From assembly GCF_031585635.1 (NCBI RefSeq), contig NZ_CP134195.1:930001-994000 (forward strand): 64,000 nucleotides of DNA, given 5' to 3'. This DNA comes from Paraburkholderia sp. FT54. Its GTDB lineage: Bacteria > Pseudomonadota > Gammaproteobacteria > Burkholderiales > Burkholderiaceae. A program made the translations under genes and the position numbers. A model generated the notes under the pieces. The model was not told where the DNA came from. It ran no database searches and saw only the letters and a program-made list of their open reading frames with translations. Below are positions 1-6,795 of the stretch, piece after piece (positions within the stretch are counted from its first letter, which is position 1; each line of letters starts with the position of its first letter).

Positions 1-12
1 AGCTACAGCCGC
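1..12 (-). tRNA. 5' tip of a tRNA gene cut by the window edge
   Basis: Read on the minus strand from position 12, the sequence is GCGGCTGTAGCT. This has the form of a tRNA start: a 7-nt acceptor strand, then T8-A9 and the start of a D stem (GCT). A TATAAT box lies 13 nt upstream, and the sequence around it is almost the same as that in front of the tRNA-Thr gene at 17802-17877. The rest of the gene is outside the window, so the amino acid cannot be read. Confidence 0.55.
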
Positions 13-25
13 ACGCAGAAACGAG

Positions 26-31
26 ATTATA
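26..31 (-). promoter_or_regulatory. -10 box of the tRNA promoter
   Basis: The minus strand reads TATAATCTCGTTTCT. The same string, apart from the flanks, precedes tRNA-Thr at 17893-17898. No good -35 box is visible at the usual distance, which is common for stable-RNA promoters. Confidence 0.5.
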
Positions 32-132
32 GCAAAGGTTTCGAAAAAGGGAAGCATGTAACTGCGATTTGTCCCATAGTCGTGATCGTGTACCCTTGAT
101 AGGCAGTCGTTTGCTGCAGTTACCGGATCATC

Positions 133-702
133 ATGAACAAGGCCTTTGTCAAAGAATCGAGCGAAGAGAATGACGACGACCTCGACGTCGCCCAGCCGGA
201 CGTTCCCGCTGGCACGAAAAACTACATCACGCCCGCCGGCTACCGGCGCATGCGCGATGAACTACTGCATCTGATCGACGTCGATCGGCCCGAAGTGGTC
301 AAGCTGGTGTCGTGGGCGGCCTCGAACGGCGATCGCTCCGAAAATGGCGATTACATCTATGGCAAACGTCGGTTGCGCGAAATCGATCGGCGCATCCGGT
401 TTCTGACCAAACGTCTCGATCTCGCTGAAGTCGTCGACAGTAGCAAGCAGGAGAATGTCGATCAGGTTTTCTTCGGCGCGGCCGTCGAGTATGCGACGCA
501 AGACGGCGAGGAGCACATCGTGACGATTGTCGGGATCGACGAGGTCGATCTGGATATCGGCCACGTGAGCTGGATCTCGCCGATAGCGCGCGCGCTGCTC
601 AAGGCGAAAGTCGGCGATACGGTCACGTTATACACGCCGGCCGGCCCGCAGCCGATCGACATACTCGACGTCAAGTATCCGCAGCCTGACACGGGCGCTT
701 GA
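133..702 (+). CDS. greB: Transcription elongation factor GreB
   Basis: This 189-residue protein has the Gre-factor layout. An acidic N-terminal extension of about 30 residues precedes an N-terminal coiled coil (about residues 33-105, ITPAGYRRMRDELLHL through RRIRFLTKRL). A C-terminal FKBP-like domain follows (AAVEYATQDGEEHIVTIVG onward). The coiled-coil tip reads SENGDYIYGKRRLREIDRR, which matches the GreB type and keeps the acidic residues that help backtracked RNA polymerase cleave its transcript. It is longer than E. coli GreB because of the acidic N-terminal tail. The gene stands alone. A hairpin at 762-787 separates it from the convergent porin gene. Family assignment is firm; GreB rather than GreA rests on the tip sequence. 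Confidence 0.9.
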   Translation: MNKAFVKESSEENDDDLDVAQPDVPAGTKNYITPAGYRRMRDELLHLIDVDRPEVVKLVSWAASNGDRSENGDYIYGKRRLREIDRRIRFLTKRLDLAEVVDSSKQENVDQVFFGAAVEYATQDGEEHIVTIVGIDEVDLDIGHVSWISPIARALLKAKVGDTVTLYTPAGPQPIDILDVKYPQPDTGA

Positions 703-761
703 GTCGCGTCTGACAGGCGCCTCCGTCTCGTTCTCGCCAATCGGCTCCAGCGCTAGGGCAT

Positions 762-787
762 AAAAAAGGCGCCGCGAACGGCGCCTT
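762..787 (-). terminator. Bidirectional rho-independent terminator between greB and the porin
   Basis: A 7-bp GC stem (GGCGCCG/CGGCGCC, 768-774 with 779-785) has a 4-nt loop. On the minus strand it is followed by six T residues, so it mainly ends the porin transcript. It also lies 60 bp past the greB stop. Confidence 0.8.
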
Positions 788-813
788 CGAGATCACGGGT
801 GCTACCCGCAGCT

Positions 814-1959
814 TTAGAAGCGGTGACGCAGACCTGCGGTCACAGCGATTTGCTTGTTGTTGCTCGAAGCGGCCAGACCGTTGATGTCGGCATCGACGAT
901 AGCGTTTTCGTTGACTTGCTGATATTCGCCTTGCAGGTACACGTCGGTACGCTTGGACAGCGCGTACGCGGTTTGCAGGTTGAACTGGTTCCAGTGCGGA
1001 CGGGTGCCAGCCAGGCTTGCGCGGGTGTACGTGTAGGAACCCGCAATGCTGACTGCCGGCGTGAGCGCGTAGCGAGCGTTCGCTTCAAAGTTCTGGAAGT
1101 GAGCGCTGTTGTTGCCGAAGGCGATGCCGTTGGTTTGACCCGATGCACCAGCGCCGATACCGGCCAGGTTCGACAGGTTGGTTTGCGAGTACACGAGACC
1201 GACCGTTGCCGGGCCGAACGCGTAGTTGGCACCTGCGCCCCACGTTTGCTGACGGCCGGCGAAGAATGTGTTGTCGCTCGACACTGCGCCACCCGAATTG
1301 AACGCCGCAGCCGCGCCGGTTGCGCCGTTGCTGTTCAGTTGCAGGTAAGCGGCGGCGACGTTCAGGCCGCCCCAGTTGTACGACGCGCCCGCGCTATAAG
1401 CGCGGTTGTTCGCGAAGCCGTCGGCCTGATTCGAGAAGCCATACAACGCGCCGAACTTGAAGCCACCGTAGTTGACGCTTTGGTACTTGACCGAATTGTT
1501 GATGCGGAACGAGTTGTTCAGGTTGTCGTTGTCGAACGGATGCGCGAACTGCGTGCCGCCGTATTGCGTGCCGGTCAGTGCCAGCGGGCCGACGTAGTCG
1601 ACCATGCTGTCGTATTGACGGCCCAGGGTGACGGCGCCGAACTGATCGCTAGTCAGACCCACGAAGGCTTGCCGGCCGAATTCGCGGCCACCTTGCTTGA
1701 GCGTGCCGTCATTGATGCCGAAGCCGTTTTCCAACGTGAAGATGGCCTTGAGACCGCCGCCCAGATCGTCAGAGCCTCGCAGGCCCCAGCGGCTGCCGTT
1801 CACGGAACCGCTCGTTTCCTGCCAGTTGCTATGGCCGTGCTGGTTGTTGGTATAGGTGATGCCGGCGTCGATCAAACCGTACAACGTCACGCTGCTTTGC
1901 GCATGCGCTGCCGTTGCGAAGACGCCCGTGAGGGCGGCGACCATGAGTGTCTTTTTCAT
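814..1959 (-). CDS. Gram-negative trimeric porin (OmpC-like)
   Basis: The 381-residue product starts MKKTLMVAALTGVFATAAHA, a signal peptide with cleavage after AHA, and continues QSSVTLYGLIDAGITYTNN. That is the standard opening of Burkholderia-type porins. The body has repeated alternating beta strands and typical phrases such as SRWGLRGSDDLGGGLKAIFTLENGF and GRQAFVGL. The last residue is Phe (GLRHRF), as needed for BAM recognition. The ATG at 1959 is preferred over the upstream ATG at 2061 because it begins the signal peptide and has GGAG 11 nt upstream. It should form a general diffusion channel in the outer membrane. Its substrate cannot be read from sequence. Confidence 0.93.
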   Translation of the reverse strand: MKKTLMVAALTGVFATAAHAQSSVTLYGLIDAGITYTNNQHGHSNWQETSGSVNGSRWGLRGSDDLGGGLKAIFTLENGFGINDGTLKQGGREFGRQAFVGLTSDQFGAVTLGRQYDSMVDYVGPLALTGTQYGGTQFAHPFDNDNLNNSFRINNSVKYQSVNYGGFKFGALYGFSNQADGFANNRAYSAGASYNWGGLNVAAAYLQLNSNGATGAAAAFNSGGAVSSDNTFFAGRQQTWGAGANYAFGPATVGLVYSQTNLSNLAGIGAGASGQTNGIAFGNNSAHFQNFEANARYALTPAVSIAGSYTYTRASLAGTRPHWNQFNLQTAYALSKRTDVYLQGEYQQVNENAIVDADINGLAASSNNKQIAVTAGLRHRF

Positions 1960-2362
1960 CTTGTAACTCCGAGAGCGAGAGTGGGCATTGAACCCAGGCT
2001 TAGGGAGACCTTTCACGCGGGCGCTGCGAGAGGCGTAATCCGAGTGAAGCGCGCTCAACAAAATCGCGCCGGTTTCCGATTAGCCAGAGTGTAGAGAGAC
2101 ACTTCGCGCAATGGACGTTCCGATTTTCGCAATAAAGTATTACGCGTTCGGAAACGATATATGAATGCCGCTTAAGCCTTATAAATAAAGGCTTCCAGCG
2201 ATTTTGGCGGCGCGCAGCCGGGGCGGCGACACAGCTGCGTTGCTGATTAGCGACACTAATCGACGCAAAAAAACAACGTAATAAAACGTAAAATGAGATT
2301 GTTGTTGTTACTGAAATAGATGATTGTTATTTGTGTGAATAATCGAAATGGTGTTCAACCGC

Positions 2363-2368
2363 TATACT
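2363..2368 (+). promoter_or_regulatory. Candidate -10 box (TATACT) for the sRNA at 2374-2458
   Basis: TATACT lies 6-11 nt before the first hairpin of the candidate sRNA, the right place for a -10 element. There is no convincing -35 box 16-18 bp upstream, so an activator would be needed or this is a weak promoter. Confidence 0.35.
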
Positions 2369-2373
2369 CAAAT

Positions 2374-2458
2374 TTCTGCTTTCCGAAGCGGACTTTTTCG
2401 TTGACGAAAAAGATCTCCAAACCTTTGTCGGCGCGACTTCCCAGTCGCGCTTTTTTTT
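2374..2458 (+). ncRNA. Candidate small RNA with three consecutive hairpins
   Basis: This intergenic stretch of about 85 nt has three stem-loops in a row. The first is TCTGCTT/AAGCGGA (2375-2381 with 2386-2392, one G-T pair). The second is CTTTTTCG/CGAAAAAG (2393-2400 with 2405-2412, loop TTGA). The third is GCGCGACT/AGTCGCGC (2431-2438 with 2443-2450, loop TCCC) followed directly by eight T residues, a complete rho-independent terminator. Between hairpins 2 and 3 an 18-nt single-stranded segment contains TCTCC, which could pair with a Shine-Dalgarno GGAGA. No ORF ends upstream on this strand, so the terminator belongs to no known gene. The layout fits an Hfq-binding regulatory RNA; targets and expression are unknown. 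Confidence 0.55.
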
Positions 2459-2489
2459 CGCCCGCGTTGCGTCGTTTGAGGAAACGCGG

Positions 2490-2738
2490 TTAGTGGGCTG
2501 GCGCTGCGCCGTCTACTTCGTTCCAGTCGTTCGCTACGGAGACGCTCCAGTCTTCCATGACATAGCGGCGCGCATCCATGGGGCATGACAGCAGGTTCTG
2601 CCAGTGATCTCCGTGCCACATGGGATCGATCTCGAATATCGACGGCGTTTCTGCCGCTGTCGCGGATTGTCCAGAAGCCGTGTCTGCGGACGAGTGGGTC
2701 AGCCAGGTAATGAGGCGGCGGATTTGGTTGAACAGCAT
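2490..2738 (-). CDS. Small hypothetical protein
   Basis: This 82-residue protein begins MLFNQIRRLITWLTHSSADTA and is rich in Trp and Asp toward its end (MWHGDHWQNLL, MEDWSVSVANDWNEVD). The ATG at 2738 is chosen because AGGGAG lies just upstream on the minus strand; an upstream in-frame ATG at 2768 lacks such a site. It has no signal peptide, membrane helix or recognised domain. It may be a small Burkholderia-specific cytoplasmic protein. Function unknown. Confidence 0.6.
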   Translation of the reverse strand: MLFNQIRRLITWLTHSSADTASGQSATAAETPSIFEIDPMWHGDHWQNLLSCPMDARRYVMEDWSVSVANDWNEVDGAAPAH

Positions 2739-3152
2739 GACAATCTCCCTAATGCGCGTTACTACCATTACTGGGTCCGATCATCCTGCCGCGAACGCGG
2801 TGCAGCAAGTCGGACAAACACTTACGGAAAACATCTTTTGTTACATATTTCCGATGTCTGCCGAAAAATTTCCCGCTATGGCGCATCGACATAGTCGGTC
2901 AGGTAATATGGACTTCGTCTGATTATCCAGATGTCACTGAATATTCGCCTGGAATTGTTGAGAAAATAAAACGGTGGCTTATGGCGGTGCGCAATAAGCG
3001 CTTATCGAAAATTTTCTTGAATGACAATTCTTCGTTCCCGGTAAAACGGCCATGCTGAATTTCACCCGCCGGATCTGATTGCGCGGCGGAGTCGTATATT
3101 CAGCTTGAGGGGCGATGCCCGATTTGGATAAATTCTCAAGGGAAGCGGGAAA
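2739..3152 (+). other. Intergenic region with no recognised gene
   Basis: This stretch holds the upstream region of the small minus-strand gene and the leader of the cold-shock relic. It is richer in A and T than its neighbours. ORFs in it are short, overlap one another and have no recognisable sequence. Confidence 0.5.
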
Positions 3153-3354
3153 ATGGAAACTGGTATCGTCAAATGGTGCAACGATGCCAAGCGCTTTGGC
3201 TTCATCACGTCGGTTTCGGCGGCGACGATCTGTTCGCACACTTTTCGGAAAATTCGAGCTGAAGGCTTCAAGTCGCTGAGGGAAAGCCAGCGCGTCTCGT
3301 TCGACTCAAGGCCGGCCCGAAAGGCAAGCAGGCGGCGACATCCAGCCCTTGTAA
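3153..3354 (+). pseudogene. Decayed CspA-family cold-shock gene
   Basis: The frame from 3153 starts METGIVKWCNDAKRFGFITS, clearly the RNP1 region of a CspA protein (usual form KWFNDxKGFGFI) with a key Phe changed to Cys and a Gly to Arg. The rest of the domain can be read only by switching frame. GGDDLFAHFSE lies in another frame after about 3210, then IRAEGFKSLRESQRVSFD returns to the first frame. KAGPKGKQAA is again shifted after 3305, and the expected end IQPL-stop (stop 3352-3354) is in a third frame. This needs a -1, a +1 and two further -1 changes relative to an intact gene. The result is a non-functional relic, although a 69-residue chimeric frame remains open to 3362. Confidence 0.75.
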
Positions 3355-3700
3355 GCCGGTAAACGCTGCAAATGCTTTGCCCGGAGCAGCGGAACACACA
3401 AAAGCCTTCGCAAAACGCGAGGGCTATTTATACCCAATGCGATTTGATCGCGGCAATTGGTTTTAACCATCTGGTTCGGAACGATTTGGGCCGCCTACCC
3501 GAATCGCCCGGATAGCTTTCCCCGTAGGTTTCAGCGTCCGCTGTGAAAAAATGATTTCTGGGTTCGCGCGAAGCTCATCGCTCACGCAAAACAGCACCAT
3601 TGCGCGCCCAGTTAATTGACGTAATGCGATGCTGTGCGGGTACGCGGCCGCCAACTGGTGCATACTTGCCGCAAAGCCACGCGTCCAAAGTCTTCTTTTC
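3355..3700. other. Intergenic region with no recognised gene
   Basis: About 345 bp lie between the cold-shock relic and the nuclease gene. Short overlapping frames exist on both strands, but none has a ribosome-binding site or a recognisable protein. Confidence 0.5.
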
Positions 3701-4852
3701 ATGTCTGAACAGTTTTTGCCGGAACCGGCCCTGGATGGTCCGATCGTCTTTGTCGACCTTGAAACCACGGGCGGCTCGACTGCCGAGCATCGCATTACTG
3801 AGGTCGGTGTCGTCGAAGTCGGGTCCAGCGGCGTGTCGCGCTGGAGCAGTTTGGTCGACCCTCAACAGCCGATTCCCTCATTCATCCAGCAACTCACCGG
3901 CATCACGAATGCAATGGTGCGGGGCGCGCCGACCTTCGACGCGATTGCGCCGGCTCTCTTCGAGCGTCTGAATGGCAAACTGTTCGTCGCGCACAACGCC
4001 AGTTTCGATCGCGGATTTCTGCGCGGCGAGTTTCGCCGGGTGGGCCTGGCGTTCGATCCGGACGTGCTGTGCACCGTGCGCCTGTCGCGCGCGCTATTCC
4101 CGGCGGAAAAGCGTCACGGTCTGGATGCGTTGGTGGAGCGTCATGCACTCGTACCGTCCGATCGCCACCGCGCGCTCGCCGACGCCGATCTGATCTGGCA
4201 GTTCTGGCAGCGTCTGCACGGCCTCGTGCCGCTCGACGTATTGCGCACGCAGATCGAGCGCACCATGCGGCGCTACCGGCTTGCAGGCAATATCACGGAA
4301 GATCTGCTCGACACCGCGCCGGCGGGTTGCGGCGTCTACGCGTTCTACGGGGAACAGGATTTGCCGCTGTACGTCGGGCGAAGCGTGCGCGTGCGTCAGC
4401 GACTGCGATCACATTTGACCGGCGAGCGGCGCTCGTCCAAGGATATCCGGCTCGCGCAGCAGGTGCGACGTGTCGAGTGGCGCGCGACCGGTGGCGAATT
4501 GGGCGCCATGCTCGCGGAGGCGCAATGGATCGCGACGCTGCGCCCTGGCCATAACAGGGTGCCGCGGGTCGCGAAGAGTGATCCAGTGGATGCGCCCTGG
4601 CCGTTCGAAGGGCCGATCGTGTTCGAGGAGCGCGAGGAGGCGTCGCAGGCGCGCGCGTTTCATATCGTCGACCGTTGGCGTTACGTGGGTCATGCGGCGT
4701 CGCTCGCGCAGGCAGCGGAGTTGCATGCGTCGAGCGCGGCGGGACCGTTCGAGCTGTCGACCTTTCGCATCTTGCAAAGTCATCTTGCCCGCGGTCTGCG
4801 TGTGATGCCCTTGAGCGTGTCGAGCGCAACGGCGCTGGCGAGTCTTGCCTGA
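3701..4852 (+). CDS. DnaQ-like 3'-5' exonuclease fused to a UvrC/Cho-type GIY-YIG domain
   Basis: The 383-residue protein has two nuclease modules. Residues about 15-180 form a DEDDh exonuclease: FVDLETTGG (first Asp and Glu), VAHNASFDRGFL (Asp) and HRALADADL (His and last Asp). Residues about 205-300 form a GIY-YIG domain (AGCGVYAFYGEQDLPLYVGRS, then RLRSHLTG and a Glu in AEAQWIATLRPGHNR), as in UvrC and Cho. Such fusions are known as PolIII-epsilon/UvrC-like proteins and are thought to act in DNA repair. The start MSEQFLPEP at 3701 opens directly before the exonuclease; the frame extends upstream to 3629 without similarity. It is a single gene, convergent with the chorismate mutase gene. 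Confidence 0.85.
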   Translation: MSEQFLPEPALDGPIVFVDLETTGGSTAEHRITEVGVVEVGSSGVSRWSSLVDPQQPIPSFIQQLTGITNAMVRGAPTFDAIAPALFERLNGKLFVAHNASFDRGFLRGEFRRVGLAFDPDVLCTVRLSRALFPAEKRHGLDALVERHALVPSDRHRALADADLIWQFWQRLHGLVPLDVLRTQIERTMRRYRLAGNITEDLLDTAPAGCGVYAFYGEQDLPLYVGRSVRVRQRLRSHLTGERRSSKDIRLAQQVRRVEWRATGGELGAMLAEAQWIATLRPGHNRVPRVAKSDPVDAPWPFEGPIVFEEREEASQARAFHIVDRWRYVGHAASLAQAAELHASSAAGPFELSTFRILQSHLARGLRVMPLSVSSATALASLA

Positions 4853-4985
4853 AGGCGCACGCCGGCTTACGTCTTAATCGCTTCGTTTTCAGCCGATAAC
4901 CCGCCGTCCAAAGCGGGTTCGAGCACGCGGGCCACCAACGCGGCCAACAACCAGCCTCAAGCCGCGCGCTTCATCCCGCCCAAAA

Positions 4986-5582
4986 CTAACCCGTCGCGCC
5001 CACGCCGCCCGTTTCGCATACGTGCCCGAGCGCGCGAGTCAACGCGCTCGAATGAACCGAGTCGTAGCGAGTCAACGATTTCCAGTTGGCCAACGATTGC
5101 GCGACGCGCGACGGACAATCGGGCGCCGCACGCAACGACTGCACGCGTGCAAGGCCGGCCACGAGCGATTGCGTCAGCCGGTCCAGTTGCGGTCGCGTGC
5201 TGCTCGCCAGATCGGGCGCGGGCCCTTGCGGCGCCTGGCTGCTACGCCACGTGGCGAACAGCGCGTTTTGCACTTCCTTGCTGGCGTCGATCTGATCCTG
5301 GAAGAAAGCGCGGGCGAACGCCGGGTCGACGTTCGCTGCGGGGGCGCGCTTCTCGACGTCGGCAAGGAGCGCGTTCTCGCGCGGCGTATCGGTGATGTCC
5401 TGGTGATGGGCCCACTTCCAGCGCGCCACAGGTTCGGCGAGTGCGAGGCGCTGCGAAGCGAGCGCGATCAGATTGGTGAGTGCCGTGTCGTCGCCATCAG
5501 CGACGGCCGGGGCGGGCGCGAACGCAAGCGTAGCAAGGAGCGCGAATGCGCATGACGCGCCGAAGCGGTAAGAACGGTTCAT
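4986..5582 (-). CDS. aroQ: Exported chorismate mutase, AroQ gamma class
   Basis: This 198-residue protein has a signal peptide (MNRSYRFGASCAFALLATLAFAPAPAVA) followed by an all-alpha AroQ domain. LTNLIALASQRLALAEPVA, WKWAHHQDITDTPRENALL and FFQDQIDASKEVQNALFATW carry the Arg, Lys, Glu and Gln residues expected in the active site. Secreted gamma-class enzymes convert chorismate to prephenate in the periplasm. Their purpose outside the cytoplasm is unsettled; in some pathogens and symbionts they are released. A C-terminal pair of Cys residues (APDCPSR and GHVCETG) could form a disulfide. The ATG at 5582 opens the signal peptide and is used instead of the upstream start at 5720. Confidence 0.85.
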   Translation of the reverse strand: MNRSYRFGASCAFALLATLAFAPAPAVADGDDTALTNLIALASQRLALAEPVARWKWAHHQDITDTPRENALLADVEKRAPAANVDPAFARAFFQDQIDASKEVQNALFATWRSSQAPQGPAPDLASSTRPQLDRLTQSLVAGLARVQSLRAAPDCPSRVAQSLANWKSLTRYDSVHSSALTRALGHVCETGGVGATG

Positions 5583-5852
5583 GGAAGCGGGCAGTGGCCG
5601 AGCGGCCGCGGAAGAAAACCAGAAGAATAGACGATCCGTCGAGCCTAGGTCCTGGCCGCGACGGGAAACCTCCAGATGTATGTCTCTGAAGGCGAGCAGA
5701 AGCGAAACGCCGGGCCGCACGGCCAGGCGTCGTCCGAATCAGACGGACTTACCCCGCGTCACGAATCGAGCAAATCGAGCGGTCAGGCGTGTGCATGCAA
5801 GCGCCGCCCGCCGAACACGCGGATGTCGATGCTGCATCGCGCCACTGCGCAA

Positions 5853-6002
5853 TTATTTCGAGTCGCACGACTTGCGTTGTTCGTCGAAAAAAGCACGAAC
5901 GTGCTCAGGCAGTTCGGCACCCAGAAACTCGACGCCAGCGGGTTCCGGATCCGGGCAAAATACTTTATCCGGGGTCGGAACTTTCGGTGGTTTGGCATCC
6001 AT
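5853..6002 (-). CDS. 49-residue small protein
   Basis: A short minus-strand frame runs MDAKPPKVPTPDKVFCPDPE and then through GVEFLGAELPEHVRAFFDEQ to KSCDSK-stop. A strong Shine-Dalgarno sequence (GGAGAAAG) sits a few bases before the ATG. The sequence is acidic and Pro-rich at the start with an amphipathic helix at the end (LPEHVRAFFDEQRK), unlike random translation of this region. No signal peptide, membrane segment or known domain is visible. Function unknown; it is supported mainly by its ribosome-binding site and composition. Confidence 0.5.
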   Translation of the reverse strand: MDAKPPKVPTPDKVFCPDPEPAGVEFLGAELPEHVRAFFDEQRKSCDSK

Positions 6003-6469
6003 GATCTTTCTCCTTTACAAACCGATTATCTGCCTCGGTCCCCGTTTTGCACCAGCGCCTGACACGGGTCACATGTTGTTTGTTGCTTTAACGGCACAGG
6101 CCGACAAAGAAGCGGAATGTTTGAATAGAATTTATCGATTGGCTGCCAGTGCGCTGATTTCGCCGTCGCTGGCCGAACCACTCCGATATTCCTCGCCACT
6201 CCATTCCTCGCCTTGTCGTGCGGGCTGTTCAGCAATAACCTTCGCTTCTGCACATCACCACAATCCGAATTGGCCAATATCATCCAATCTTCGTGGATTT
6301 TTGTGCACTGCCACATCGGCAGGATATTCTTCTTAAGAGGCCGAACGTTCGTTTATTACCACTCGTTCCGGTGCAAGCCATTCGGCCCCCTAATCTTTTG
6401 TAAACGAACCATTCTCGGATTTCGTTGACGACTAAAAAGCACTTTTCAGGATTTTTTGCCCGAACGAGA
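6003..6469. other. A+T-rich intergenic region
   Basis: This 470-bp stretch is clearly more A+T-rich than its surroundings. It contains only short overlapping frames without ribosome-binding sites. With the LysR relic to its right it looks like eroded or acquired DNA. Confidence 0.45.
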
Positions 6470-6503
6470 AAAACCCAACGTTCGGCAGCGAACGCTGGGT
6501 TTT
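6470..6503 (-). terminator. Rho-independent terminator
   Basis: AAAACCCA-CGTTCG pairs with CGAACG-TGGGTTTT around a short loop (GCAG), with one mismatch. On the minus strand five T residues follow the stem, so it could end transcription coming from the uvrA-like gene; on the plus strand four T residues follow. Confidence 0.65.
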
Positions 6504-6550
6504 GTCTGAGGTTATTTTTACGCCGTCGGCGCGGGGATTTTATTGAATCG

Positions 6551-6775
6551 ATGGCCTGTCCTGCGCCGATTCTTTTCGTGGAAAAACGCCGCTTGCTGCG
6601 CGTGAGCGAAGACTACTCACGTGAGCAGCTCGACGACGGCCGCCTCGTGCGCGTGCCGGACGCATGGTGCCCGAGCTTTCCGGGTTTCTATCTCTGCACG
6701 GCGAGCCGCGCGCAGATCCCGCTCAAACTGCGCGCGCTGATCGACTTTCCGAAAGAGAAGCGCGGCGCTCGCTAG
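6551..6775 (+). pseudogene. C-terminal remnant of a LysR-type regulator
   Basis: The frame reads VSEDYSREQLDDGRLVRVPD, then AWCPSFPGFYLCTASRAQIP and LKLRALIDFPKEKR. This matches the end of the effector-binding domain of LysR-type regulators (usual pattern: L..GRLV.VL.DWCPPFPGYHLYYPSR.....LRALID). Only about 65 residues remain; the HTH domain and most of the effector domain are missing, and the DNA upstream holds a terminator instead. It is therefore a gene fragment. A functional 74-residue protein is unlikely. Confidence 0.65.
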
Positions 6776-6795
6776 CGTGCACGCTTCCTTCGCCT

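Noticed and set aside
799-2094. A long plus-strand frame opposite the porin
   Set aside because: It is the antisense shadow of a clear porin gene; high GC at third positions keeps such frames open.
1959-2458. Direct pairing of the candidate sRNA with the adjacent porin leader
   Set aside because: Only GGAG/CUCC (4-5 bp) pairs in register, too little to claim a target.
4899-4920. A terminator between the nuclease and chorismate mutase genes
   Set aside because: The AACCCGC/GCGGGTT stem is short, has an 8-nt loop and no T tract on either side.
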